From Pilaira anomala (taxonomy: Eukaryota > Mucoromycota > Mucoromycetes > Mucorales > Mucoraceae), in the NCBI GenBank assembly GCA_025716855.1, contig JAIXMQ010000022.1:62001-126000 (forward strand): DNA of 64,000 nt, read 5' to 3'. Under the pieces are notes generated by a model, which did no database searches, had not been told where the DNA came from, and saw nothing but the letters and a program-made list of their open reading frames with translations. A program made the position numbers and the translations under genes. Shown piece by piece: positions 11,303 through 22,089 of this stretch; within the stretch, counting starts at the first letter, position 1, and each line of letters opens with the position of its first letter.

Positions 11303-12824
11303 TACTACTGGCTTAGGATCTCTCTTTTTATCTTATATCCTCTTTTAAGGGGTTTGAATGTTATAGAATGACTAGCTTAAATTCTCCCTCTTCCCTATTA
11401 TACATATTCCTCTCCTACATATAGATTATACACTCAAAGCGCCTTGCTAAGCTTTCCTCATTTATATAAATAAATTATTTCATCATATATTGCTCTGTGT
11501 GTGTGTGTGTGTGTACCTTTTCGATCCATTTGAAGGCCAGCATGGAAACTAATGCTAAATTCTGCCGAATGACAACTGTTTATTTGAAGCACCAATAATA
11601 ATTTACTATTGATTCTTTTTGCTCTTTATTTATGATCTTTTGACAATGCGTGTGATAACAAACAAGAGAATCTTATAATCTCGTATACATGATATCAAGA
11701 TTGTGCTACTATATATTTTACATAAAGATGGAAAGTTACAAAAAAAAAAAAATATTTTAATGTTACAAGTATAGTTAACTGTGAATTAATAATAATTGTC
11801 TCTCCTAAACTTTTTTTTTGTGGGACAATACTTAAACAGCTTTACTATTCGTATTATTAGCTTGTTTAATTCAAAAGAGGAGTGCACTGATAACTATAGT
11901 TGTGTAATAATCAATTGTATCTTCGAGCGTAATAGATATATTCGGCATTAAAAAAATATTTTTTTTTTTTGGGGTAGTATCAAGATTTTTTTTTAAAATA
12001 ACACCGTAACTTTCATATTTACTGCTTAGCAATGTTTCACGATTACAATGTTATCCGTAGCATTCTTTTAAAATTAGTTTATTTTTAATGAAAACTCTAG
12101 CCGAATTATTGTTCCTGTGTCCAGTGTCCGCTCCAAGGAATTTCTATATTAGGTAACGTAGAAATATCTCCTTCAAACGGTTGTGTGTAACGACGGTTAT
12201 TTTTGTTTCGTAATTTTTTAACCAATGATGCTATTAAGTATAATTTAATAGAACCAATAATATGGCCTTTTAACGCCGTAAAGAAAAGCCACCTAACCTT
12301 ATATGTCACCTCCAGAACTCTGCAGTAAACTACCATTCTGAATATTCCCCATCACGACCTCTAATTGGGACATACATATCTCATATGATTTGAGAATGGT
12401 ATTTAATTATTATGAATACATTATATCATGTATTACGTTGGTACGCACAATATCCTCTATATTTATGCGTTGCGAATGATATAATGCTCGTATTATCTCT
12501 TCCCCAATTCCTAAAACGTGACAATTTGTTGACGCCAATAACTTATTTTTAATACCTCTGTGTCAACTTTGATATTTACATACCAAAGCTCCATCTTATA
12601 CTCCAGGTACATAGTTGCTGTCTATTTTATTAAAACTATTGGGTGTATTTTATAATTAAACACGATGTTATTCGTTACTCAGATGCAAGCTTTGTGGATA
12701 TCGCGTTCTTGTAGATATCTTACCTCGCATAAAATATCGGTCAACATAAGATTTATGCTAGGTATTTCTTGTATTATCATCTGCTGTATACATGAAATAT
12801 CATTAAAGAATTTATCGATTATAA
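11303..12824. other. Intergenic, no confident gene
   Basis: Contains a (GT)n tract at about 11495-11514. A 76-codon minus-strand open frame (12106-12336) has non-repetitive composition and ends ..LPNIEIPWSGHWTQEQ. It could be a gene fragment or transposon fossil but is not recognised. Nothing else supported. Confidence 0.4.
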
Positions 12825-12837
12825 AATTATAAAATTA

Positions 12838-12869
<32 letters not shown>

Positions 12870-12948
12870 CTTGTATGTTTTTTACAGAAAGGTATTATTT
12901 ATTTACAATTTGTAATTAACTGTACAGATATAATGTAGAATTAAATAT

Positions 12949-13245
12949 CTAAGAATTGAAAGCCTTTTGAGCTTCACCCTTCTTTTGTTCGGCCTTGTTT
13001 TCAGCTTCACCAGTAGTGTTTCCGGTTAAAGAGTTAACAGCACCTTGGACAGCACCGCTGACTTGGCTAACAGCACCTTGAACATATCCAGAGATGTTAG
13101 CAGCAGTTTCTTGGACGGAACCAGCATTGGCTTGAGTCTTTCCCTTGGCTTCAAGAGATTCATTACCGACAACATGGCCTACGTTTTCTTTAGCATGACC
13201 GACGAATTGGTCTTTCTTGGCTTCGGTTCTTGATGGAGAGGACAT
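12949..13245 (-). CDS. CsbD-like stress-response protein (copy 1)
   Basis: 98 aa, single exon, small and hydrophilic. The sequence pattern is that of the CsbD-like family (PF05532): EAKKDQFVGHAKENVGHVVG near the N-terminus, then GNESLEAKGKTQANAGSVQE, and an amphipathic repeat GYVQGAVSQVSGAVQGAVNS. The tail is Gly/Lys/Glu-rich. Bacterial CsbD is a general-stress gene under sigma-B; fungal homologues are often strongly stress- or stage-induced, but the molecular role is unknown. The protein is identical to the one encoded at 15212-15508 and about two-thirds identical to 17788-18084. Transcription runs away from copy 2. The promoter upstream (13246 onward) has a TATA box and a CRE-like box. Confidence 0.9.
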   Translation of the reverse strand: MSSPSRTEAKKDQFVGHAKENVGHVVGNESLEAKGKTQANAGSVQETAANISGYVQGAVSQVSGAVQGAVNSLTGNTTGEAENKAEQKKGEAQKAFNS

Positions 13246-13440
13246 TTTTGAATTGGTTTTTACTTTAAAATATATTTAATGATAATAATAAAAAAAAAAG
13301 TCTGTTCGCTTTAACCTCGTTATTTATACTTTTTATGTGTGACACAGACACCAACAAAGCGAGATTTACGTCATGTAATTATATCACTATATATAGTAAT
13401 ATTTGGACATGTCGTCATGCCGATTTGTTCAAGCTCCAAT
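13246..13440 (-). promoter_or_regulatory. CsbD-type promoter block (copy 1)
   Basis: On the minus strand the block has a TGACATG-like box, an ACTATATA box, ATTACATGACGTAAATC with a CRE-like TGACGTAA (13366-13373), and a TATA box (GTATAAATAA, complement of 13320-13329), then an AT-rich leader to the ATG. The same order recurs upstream of copies 2 and 3. ATF/CREB-type bZIP factors bind TGACGTMA elements in general; binding here is inferred. Confidence 0.7.
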
Positions 13441-13498
13441 CATTAAACAATAAGATATATCTATATCGTCATAGAAAATGACATCTTGTTGCTTTTAT

Positions 13499-14944
13499 TT
13501 TTAGAAGGTACTTTGGTGTGGGGAAAATTGCATATGATTTTCACTTTTATTACGAAAGAATTACATATGATTTTTTAATCCAAGTTACATGAAGAATTGC
13601 ATGGAACTATTTCAAATGAGTTTTTAAACGCGTAACATTAAAGTTAATGGTTGCTATAATCATTGAAAATCCAGTTTAATATCTTTAAAAAATGCCTGTT
13701 TGTAGTCCTCAACGATCAGGTTTTTACATTTTTCTCTAAGTTCCCAAAATTTAATTCTATGACTTCACAATCGCATCTATCCGATTGCTATTCGAATACT
13801 GTAATAACTAGTTATATAATTTCGCGTTAAAAATACCTTATGAGTTCAAATTACTGAGCGCTTTACAAGTAGACTTGTGTGTTTTTGACTGACTACGAAA
13901 CCATAACAATTATGTTACGTAAAAGCTTATAATGTTATGTTTACTCCAGCCATTCTGTAGTTATTTGTGATTTTATATTGAGCAGATTACTTCAAACTCA
14001 TACTTGCATGAAACAGTATTTTTCCTGTACTGATGTAAAAAAAAATGTCGATTCTTTCTTTCAGAATAATCATTTATAAAAAGCTTGTGTACTGCAATTG
14101 ATTTATTTGCCATTATTCTATAATATGGATATTTTTAATTACAAAAGTGCCTATAAAAAAGTAAAGTAGTATGAGACAAAAAAAAAAATCAATCGATTAA
14201 GCGAGTAGTTAAGCCAAATATAAAGTGATTTTTTTATAAGTAGACATTGTTTATTACATATTATTTTTTAATATCGCATATTTTTTTTAAAAAGAAACTT
14301 GTCAAAAAATATCTTATAACACTACATAATTCTAAAAAAAAAAAAATCCCAGGAAAGAGAAAGCATATTTTTAATCAAAAAGCTTTTTTCCAGTTACTTT
14401 TACTCGGATTTTAAGATTATTGCTGGCAAGATGTCAGCGCTCAGGAAATAAGTGATATATGTACCAAGAAATATATCCAAATTTTTCTGATAAAAAAAAA
14501 TGTATAAGCTATAATTATAACTACATTATAATATTCTTTGTTTAGTGTTACCAGAACTGTAATTCATATTTTCCAAAGGACCAGTTCGGTCAATGTACTT
14601 AAGACAAAAAATAAAGAAACAGGTTTTTGGACTCAATCGAACTGGCAACGGGTCGTAAACCATATTACCATTTGCTTAAGTTTAAAATCCCGTCATGTAA
14701 TGCTTGAACTCATCACTATATACATACATAATTCTAATTCATCTTACTTAAAAGATACATAAACCTTGTTGAAAATCTAGTTCTCCGATGTTTATTCCCA
14801 AGTGTCCAACTTAGATTATCACATGCAATAAAAGTGTGCCTTACAATTCTTTTTGTGAGTAGATAAGTAGATTAAAAAATTATATAATTAAAAAGTCATG
14901 AGTAAATTTTCCCCTCATCATCAAAATAACTTCTAATTTTAAAA
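13499..14944. other. Spacer between the inverted-repeat arms
   Basis: AT-rich, no confident gene. A degenerate remnant of the CsbD promoter lies at about 14686-14735: read on the minus strand it has TATATAGTGATGA, then ATTACATGACGGG, in the same order as in the intact promoters. This suggests a decayed extra copy. A 74-codon plus-strand frame at 14538-14762 overlaps it and is not credible as a gene. Confidence 0.45.
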
Positions 14945-15039
14945 TAAAAAACGACAAGATGTCGTTTTCCCGGAGGGATACCACTCTATGACGATATATA
15001 TCTTATTGTTTAATGATTGGAGCTTGAACAAATCGGCAT

Positions 15040-15211
15040 GACGACATGTCCAAATATTACTATATATGGTGATACAATTACATGACGTAAATCTCGCTTT
15101 GTTGGTGTCTGTGTCACACATAAAAAGTATAAATAACGAGGTTAAAGCGAACAGACTTTTTTTTTTTATTATTATCATTAAATATATTTTAAAGTAAAAA
15201 CCAATTCAAAA
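15040..15211 (+). promoter_or_regulatory. CsbD-type promoter block (copy 2)
   Basis: In order: GGCATGACGACATGTCC, TACTATATATGGTGAT, ACATGACGTAA (CRE-like TGACGTAA at 15083-15090), TTGTTGGTGTC, TATA box GTATAAATAA at 15127-15136 (about 85 bp before the ATG), then GGTTAAAGCGAACAGAC and a T tract. The diverged copy 3 keeps these boxes although other flanking sequence has drifted, which supports function. Confidence 0.75.
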
Positions 15212-15508
15212 ATGTCCTCTCCATCAAGAACCGAAGCCAAGAAAGACCAATTCGTCGGTCATGCTAAAGAAAACGTAGGCCATGTTGTCGGTAATGAATC
15301 TCTTGAAGCCAAGGGAAAGACTCAAGCCAATGCTGGTTCCGTCCAAGAAACTGCTGCTAACATCTCTGGATATGTTCAAGGTGCTGTTAGCCAAGTCAGC
15401 GGTGCTGTCCAAGGTGCTGTTAACTCTTTAACTGGAAACACTACTGGTGAAGCTGAAAACAAGGCCGAACAAAAGAAGGGTGAAGCTCAAAAGGCTTTCA
15501 ACTCTTAG
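15212..15508 (+). CDS. CsbD-like stress-response protein (copy 2)
   Basis: 98 aa, single exon, identical in protein sequence to copy 1 at 12949-13245. It sits on the right arm of the inverted repeat and is transcribed away from copy 1, so the two are divergent with about 1.97 kb between start codons. Short, hydrophilic, no signal peptide, helical, with Gln/Gly/Ala/Val repeats typical of CsbD-like proteins. Identity across promoter, gene and 3' flank suggests recent duplication or ongoing gene conversion. Confidence 0.9.
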   Translation: MSSPSRTEAKKDQFVGHAKENVGHVVGNESLEAKGKTQANAGSVQETAANISGYVQGAVSQVSGAVQGAVNSLTGNTTGEAENKAEQKKGEAQKAFNS

Positions 15509-15622
15509 ATATTTAATTCTACATTATATCTGTACAGTTAATTACAAATTGTAAATAAATAATACCTTTCTGTAAAAAACATATAAGCTTTTTTTTTTTT
15601 TTTTAATTTTAATTTTAATTTT

Positions 15623-16459
15623 TTTAATTTAATTTAATTTAATTTTTTAATTTTTTAATTTTTTAATTTTAAAACTGATATTTAAGATCTCTCGATATTT
15701 TACATTGTATATAAAGTGATAATAAACTCATCATTGCGGATCAATTATTTAGTTCTAAAATACATGGAGATGATTCCTTATATATTAAAATAGATTATTA
15801 AAAATGTGGAAGACAAGACATCTGTCAAGGAATATACGATATACTTTGGTGATCAAAATTTCGTGTTCAAAGCAATCACTAATTACTTTTACAAAGATAA
15901 CTCAAAGACAAGTATACCAATACGGTAGTAGCAATAATGGGTGGCGGTATCAGCTATTCTCTTGATTGAGCTGCTACTGATATTGCAAAGCAAGCACTTA
16001 GATGTTGTTTTGATGCGAGCCGATTTAACAGCTTTAGACTTTTTTAAATCTATATTTTTTAATATTTGGATAAGTTGATCTATAGTATATTGAGACACTG
16101 ACCTTTCTGCGTATTTTTTTTTTAAAAAAAAGTAAGACTACAGATGCTTGAATTTTGGACTTTACAAACATCTACTTATCGGGCTACACTGGACAAGATA
16201 AGTAGTAGGTTAAAAAAAGAATAGAGATGTTATTCATTGCGAGGAGATTCTGTGCATACTTATACTACATAGCCATCATTTGGACGTCGTCGTCCTAACG
16301 GGCACTGACCATGAATTAATGTTCATTAGACGCGTTTTTATATTTTTAATCAGTGCCCTTTACTCTTATTTTATTCAAATCTTTTTAAGTCGAAAATTTA
16401 TTATTATTATTAATATAGTTATATAAAGGGACAATTTATGTATAAATAATACTTTGTTT
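15623..16459. other. AT-rich intergenic with a long-stem hairpin
   Basis: Begins with AATTT/AATTTT simple repeats (about 15604-15672). An inverted repeat GGGCACTGA / TCAGTGCCC (about 16299 and 16350) could form a hairpin beside the helicase fossil that follows. No gene supported. Confidence 0.45.
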
Positions 16460-17149
16460 TTACTTATTGTTGTCGAAAGAGAAGTTTAGGATAAACATTA
16501 TTTTCAGTTTTTGAGGTTTTGCCTGTAATAATAGGGAATGAAACAAAGAATCGATCAGCAGTGTTGTAACTCTGGAAAGTGCTGCGTAGAGTTGATCCTG
16601 TATAAAAGCTGTTTCTATTAGATCGATTGCCACTTTTTTCACGGATTGGCCTTGTGATTTTTTAATGGTCATTGCATACAATACCTTGATTGGTTATTGT
16701 TTCCGGTTATAATAAATAGCAACTGTCCGGGAAGAGCAAAGACTGTAAATCGCAGGAATAGTTCCCTTTAGAATCAGTAGTATTAAGCATCTTGAATTTT
16801 AACGTATATTGGTCAATTTGATAATTAATGCATATGGTTTCATTAAATAAACCTTTTTCAAGAAGAGGAGTAACAGGGAGATCTGAAGCGGCAAAACTAT
16901 ATAAATACTTCTCTGGCCAATTAACCATCGTTAATCTAATTCAATCTGATTACTGAACGACAGTTATTTATCAAATGTATTTAAAAGTTTAATTTTCTCA
17001 CCATCTAACATGCTTAATAATAATTTAGTATTAGTCTTTTGTCTTTTGAGTATAAAGCGGTATTTTATCAATAGAGAATAGCACTTTCTTTGAAAACATT
17101 TTGTTTTCAAGAAGATTTTACAACGCTGAAGAACAGTCATTTTTAACAC
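16460..17149 (-). pseudogene. Decayed PIF1/Helitron-type helicase C-terminus
   Basis: Three minus-strand fragments in at least two frames follow one another: 17149-16964 (ending LLLSMLDGEKIKLLNTFDK), 16928-16707 (beginning MVNWPEKYLYSF) and 16681-16562. The last holds [19 protein letters not shown] and [10 protein letters not shown]. These are the hallmark motifs V and VI of PIF1-family helicases (AMTINKSQGQT... and LYVALSRV), as found in Helitron RepHel proteins and genomic PIF1s. Walker A and B regions, Rep domain and terminal structures are not visible. Frameshifts and missing N-terminus mark a pseudogene, most likely transposon-derived. Confidence 0.75.
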
Positions 17150-17600
17150 TATTTTTATTTATTTATTTATTTATTTTTTTGATAAAAAAAAGGCCACAGA
17201 ATTGATTCATGAAGTTGTTGGTTAAATATATGAAATCTTTTCAATATATACAGAAAATTATTCATATACAATCTTGTTGATGTAAATTATTCAGGCACAT
17301 ATTTTCGGTTAGGAAAAAGTCATTTTATTCGCCCTGAGCCTAAAAAAAAAGAGATCGTAAAAGCCTTACAATTGTGGTAGTTACATATAGATCAAATGAA
17401 TCCCTAAAAAGTGGCTAGTTGGTTTTCAAAGACGTGATCAATTTTTTGAAACATCTGATATTTTATGTTTTTAAAAAATTGACCAACTGACAGTGGAAAT
17501 ACAGTATGCAATCCCCTCACAAATAAAGCATCTTACCCTAAAAAAATAAAAATCGGTTAAGTGTCATTTTTCTAGCTGGCATCACCTGTTAATAATTGGG
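17150..17600. other. Intergenic
   Basis: AT-rich; ATTT repeats near 17154-17176. No gene seen. Confidence 0.4.
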
Positions 17601-17609
17601 GCCAAAAAA

Positions 17610-17787
17610 ATCGACATGACGACATGATCTTCTAAAGTTACTATATACGGTGATTAAGTTACATGACGTAGATCTTACTTTGTTTGTTGTGCTACATAAA
17701 AAAAGTATAAATAATAGGTTAAAGCAAATAGACTTTTTTTTTTTTAATTATCATTAAATATATTTTAAAGTAAAAACTAATTCAAAA
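17610..17787 (+). promoter_or_regulatory. CsbD-type promoter block (copy 3)
   Basis: Keeps the order seen upstream of copy 2: CGACATGACGACATGATC, TACTATATACGGTGAT, ACATGACGTA (TGACGTA at 17664-17670), TTTGTTGTG, TATA box GTATAAATAA at 17705-17714, GGTTAAAGCAAATAGAC, T tract, TAAAGTAAAAACTAATTCAA before the ATG. Confidence 0.72.
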
Positions 17788-18084
17788 ATGTCTTCCCAAT
17801 CAAGAGTCCAATCCAAGAAAAACAAACTCATCGGTCGTACTAAACAAAACATAGGCCGTGCTGTTGGTAACGAATCTCTTCAAGCTAAGGGAAGGATTCA
17901 AGCCAATACTGGTTCTGTTCAAGGAACTACTGCCAACGTCTCTGGATATGCTCAAGGTACTGTTAGTCAAGTCAGTGGTGCTCTTAAAGGTGCCGTCAAT
18001 GCCTTAACTGGAAACAGTGGTGGACAAATGAAAAACATGGCCGAAAGACAAAAGGGTAAAGCTCAAAAGGCCTACAACTATTAG
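17788..18084 (+). CDS. CsbD-like protein (copy 3, diverged)
   Basis: 98 aa, same length as copies 1 and 2, collinear without gaps: QSKKNKLIGRTKQNIGRAVG, GNESLQAKGRIQANTGSVQG, ANVSGYAQGTVSQVSGALKG. Acidic residues are replaced by basic ones (EAKK to QSKK, HAKE to RTKQ, EAENKAEQKK to QMKNMAERQK), so this paralogue should be markedly more basic and might bind nucleic acid or membranes differently. The shared promoter suggests shared induction. Confidence 0.88.
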   Translation: MSSQSRVQSKKNKLIGRTKQNIGRAVGNESLQAKGRIQANTGSVQGTTANVSGYAQGTVSQVSGALKGAVNALTGNSGGQMKNMAERQKGKAQKAYNY

Positions 18085-18311
18085 AAGATGTTTAATTCTT
18101 CACTACATCTGTATATAATTAATTTCAAATTGTAAATAAATAATACCTATCTTTAAAAAACAATATTACTTTTTATTTTTTTTTACTTTTATAACAATTT
18201 TTATTTTGATAACTGGTAAGTTCTTTATTGATATTTATATATATAACAGATGATGATACAATATATACGTATTATACTATCTACAATGGGGCAGTATTAT
18301 GAATTAAGCTA

Positions 18312-21071
18312 CTACCATATATTACACTTCTTCTCTGGGTTCATAGGAGATCCAACTGGACAATTGAATGCCTTAGAAAACTCGACGCTGTTTTGGAAGA
18401 GACCTATGTTTCTATAGTAGAGTGCAGGATGTACTGCCTTATCCTATTTGACACAAAAAAAAAGTTAGTCATGACTGTATTATATTATTTAAATATATTA
18501 ATGTAACTTACAACCAAAGCTTGAGCATCACTTTTAGCGACAGTCGCACAAGTAAAGAAGCCATGAGATACGAAGAAAAGCTGCTCAGGGGTCAAATGCT
18601 CAAATCCAGGCAATACCTTTTCCGGAACTCCACCATTTTCTGCGATACGTTTTTGATAAGCATGGAATGCAATGGATAATCCTCCACTATCAGCAATATT
18701 TTCTCCCAACACACGCTAAAAAAAAAAGAAACTGTTATTAATGTATTGCCCACCTATTTTTACATTTATTCAACTTACTTCTCCGTTAAGAGGAATCAGC
18801 TCATCTTCAAGGCCAGTCAAAGTGAAATTACTATATTGATCGATAAAGCATTGAGCCCTGTCATCGTATTCCTTGATTGCTGATTCTGGAATCCAATCCT
18901 CCCTGTTTCCGGTAGCATTAAATAACCTACCTCTATTGTCAAGAGAGTGCTGTTAAATAGAAAGAGGATTAATATATTTGTATATATATACCATCTAATA
19001 ATAACAATACTTACAACAAATTCATGGCCAACAATTACACCCAAACCACCAAAATTCAAGTAATCAGGATAGTTTAAACTGAAAAATGGTTCTTGAATCA
19101 TGCCAATTAAAATTTCAATCTATTATTATTATTAGTATTTAAAAAAAAATTAGAGAAATGATAGTATATAAATTAATGTGTACTAACCGTATTTACAGTA
19201 GGAAAATAAGATGCATTAGGTTCATAGACAAGTAAATGTTTTGCCCAGTCCGCAATGTCACGCTTAGTTTCTAAGGATTTCCAAACAAGGCTTTTCTCCC
19301 AAGTATTTACAGCAAGAGATCTACCATAAAAGCTAGTACCATTACTTTGAGCACCATTATAATGTTCCTCAAGAGAAGAAGGATCTCTCCAATCAAGAGA
19401 GGGTTTCGTGCTATATGCGATTTTTTTTTGGATCTCCCGAACCTACAGAAGGAAATAAAGAGATTAATAAATATGATTTTAAGGTATATAATAACTATAT
19501 ATATATATATAAAAATTAAAATAACCACCTTGAAGATTAATTTTTCTTTTGTGATATCGTCAACCCAATCAGTCTCTGGTAAAATATCCTCAAGCCATGT
19601 AGAATGAATTAAATCGGTCATTTCTTTAACCTTATTTTTTGTTCCAGAAGTCACCAAAGTTTCTAATGCAAAGAAGCGACCGATAATATCTTTGAATTTT
19701 TTTGTAGTTAAGTCCATGCATTCTTTTTGAAGAGATAAAGGTTCTGGATCTTTACTTGAAGGTGCTCGGAAAACATTAGTGTACTGAGGAGTGTATCCGG
19801 ATGAAATATAAATTTCATTACTAGGCATATCAAAGGAATCTGCAGAATGAATAAGGGTGCGAATGATGAAATATTCTTGTAATGTTTCGGGTGTAGTATC
19901 TGATAAAATTTCATCCATAACTTCAACGAATTGTTTTTGGAAATAAATTGGAGGATTGGTTGCAACGTACTTCTCGGATACAAGAGTGGTGAGGAACAAA
20001 TCCCAATCAATACTAGGGCTACTCTCTTTTAAATCATTTAAAGTAAAAGGAGCCGTATCAAGCTCGTAATTTGAAGAACTATCTGAAGGACTAAATAATA
20101 ATATAGAATCGGATCAGTTTATCTATAATTGAGTGTATTGAATGAATTGTACTTACAGAATTGAGGTTTTAGACATTTTCATTTCTAAGTTGACAAATGA
20201 CTCAACAGCTGAATTGATTTTGGAAGCAGACCAAAAAGCAAAGTTACTCTCTTGACTTTCCTGTGCATCAAGAGGACCTCCTAACATTTCGGTCAAAACG
20301 CCTTCCAAAAGAGCCTTGTAGCTAACTAATGATTCAACATTTTCATAATCAATAGAGGATGCCAAAATTGCTCCATTAATATACATAGCGGTTTGCTCTC
20401 TATTAACTAAGCTTTGATCAACTAAAATGGCAAAAATTGCTTGAACTTCTCGAAGCTCTAAAGAAGCTAACATATTTGCCATGTTTTCAGGAACAAGGGT
20501 TTCGGTAACAGGAAATATATCATTCTCAATTTCGGTGATGTATGAGAAAAGATGAGCAGCACCTTCAGAGTTTATCGTCTCCTTGTCCATACAAGTATCG
20601 TAGAACCCCTTCACCAGATCGAAGTTCTTTCTATCAATATCCATTTTATCTTGAGTATGGTAACTTGTGTCATCTGTCTTGATTCTCTCATACAGCTCTT
20701 CAAAGGATCCATTCAATAATTCGAGAATATGTTCAGCATTTTGTTTTTTTAATTGATCCATAATAGCAGTACCTATTTATGAAGTTGATAAATACATGGG
20801 CATACATTAATACTTTGATTTACTTACTAGACTCGTCAGATTTAACAACATCAGAGTTTAACCAACTACCGCCTAAATATAAATAAGTAAGTAAAATAGA
20901 ATATCATCTACCAACTATAAGCATGTACATACAAGTATATTGGAAAAAATCAGAACATGGATCAACATTCAAGTTTACAAGAGACTTGATGTCATCTGCG
21001 ATACTATAACATTTAGGAGTTGTGCAAACGTTGGATGTACCACGGGCTATTAATGAAGATACTGGAGGCAT
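18312..21071 (-). CDS. M13-family (neprilysin-type) zinc metallopeptidase
   Basis: Nine exons: 21071-20933, 20872-20828, 20772-20157, 20090-19529, 19442-19188, 19119-19015, 18949-18779, 18715-18512, 18443-18312, about 742 aa. Hallmarks in order: the N-terminal Cys cluster (CTTPKC ... [18 protein letters not shown]), NASYFPTVN (substrate-binding NAxYxP), the zinc site [16 protein letters not shown] (HExxH split by an intron after GHEFV), GENIADSGG supplying the third ligand and Asp, and a C-terminal CNIW. M13 enzymes are usually type II membrane or secreted peptidases. Here only about 15 residues precede the first Cys, and a TATA-like TGTATAAAAG lies near 21127, about 60 nt upstream, so no signal or membrane anchor is evident. 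An upstream leader exon cannot be excluded. Confidence 0.9.
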
Positions 21072-22089
21072 TGCTATGTTAAAATATTTATAAAGTAAAG
21101 AAAAAAAAAAACGTTGGAATTGTTTTGCTTTTATACATTTATTTTTGATCTTGTGTCACTGGCAAATTCACATTTCTATTTTTGTGCCTACAAAGCCTAT
21201 TATTGTGTTATTTTTATTATTCTAAACCAGCTCGCTCTTTGCCAAGCCCCCTTTTTACCGACCATAGGCTTATGCAGACCAACCTAGTAAATATGTAAGC
21301 AATATTCAATATCTTTGACCCAGATGATTTGACTGATGTTAATATTCGTTAAATAATTTTAGTAGTAGCACATGTGCTAATATAGTTCAAATTTTATTTT
21401 GCTAGCATTTGTTTGTTTTGCCACTGTGTCACACTCTCGTATAACTTTTGTCTTTCCGAAATCATGAATACCAAATAGTAAATAAAAGTAAATTACGGAT
21501 TTTACAAAAAGGAGGCGCAAGCTTTTCAGCCATCGTTTAAGCCAATGTTAAAGCCAGATTAGATAGTTTCTTCCAAGAAAAAGAAATAATAAAGAAGCTT
21601 TGGGCTTAGCGATACCATATATATTTCAAGTAAAGAAGAGATATATCAAGATGTGAGCGGTTACTATTTGATTTACGGGCAAAATATTGTAGCTTTCAAG
21701 TTATCATTTAAATCACGTAGCTGTAATGTACGTCGATTGTCTAATTCAGAATAGAGTCTGATGAGAATCTTCAAATGCTTTCAATCAAATATCCATCTAT
21801 GGATTATTTGACAGTTCCTTTTTTTTCGTAACATGGTTTAAATTAAAAATTTAAAAGAACAAAAAGGCCAAATATATGTACATATATGTATATCAAATAG
21901 ATACTAGTACAAATAAAACAAAGTAATACATATATCATTGATAAAATAATAGCATATGTGAATATTACCAATTCTACTCGATGACAACTAACATTTGTAA
22001 TATCTTTTATATACATTTTTTAAATAATAAAATTTATTGAATAGCATTTTTATATGTTCAAGTCAGATAACAGTTACATATGATACAAC
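21072..22089. other. Intergenic, promoter of the M13 peptidase gene
   Basis: A TATA-like element (complement of GCTTTTATACA, about 21127-21137) precedes the peptidase gene. The rest is AT-rich without a supported gene. Confidence 0.45.

Larger units (their letters stand above)
12825..13498 (-). repeat. Left arm of an inverted repeat carrying a CsbD-like gene
   Basis: Reverse complement of 14945-15622. The match covers the 3' flank (from the TTACAGAAAGGTATTATTTA area), the entire coding region, the promoter block and upstream sequence to about 13498. The encoded proteins are identical. The left arm lacks a stretch of about 17 nt (around CCCGGAGGGATACC, near 14968) that is present in the right arm, and it carries a few substitutions. 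Confidence 0.93.
14945..15622 (+). repeat. Right arm of the inverted repeat carrying CsbD-like copy 2
   Basis: Reverse complement of 12825-13498, with about 1.45 kb between arms. Homology runs from upstream of the promoter through the gene and its 3' flank into an AATTTTAATTTTAATT-type AT-rich end. The two arms could pair as a large cruciform or in a read-through transcript hairpin. Confidence 0.93.

Noticed and set aside
13045..15412. 62-aa antisense frames inside both CsbD genes
   Set aside because: Antisense shadows of the coding sequence; identical only because the genes are identical.
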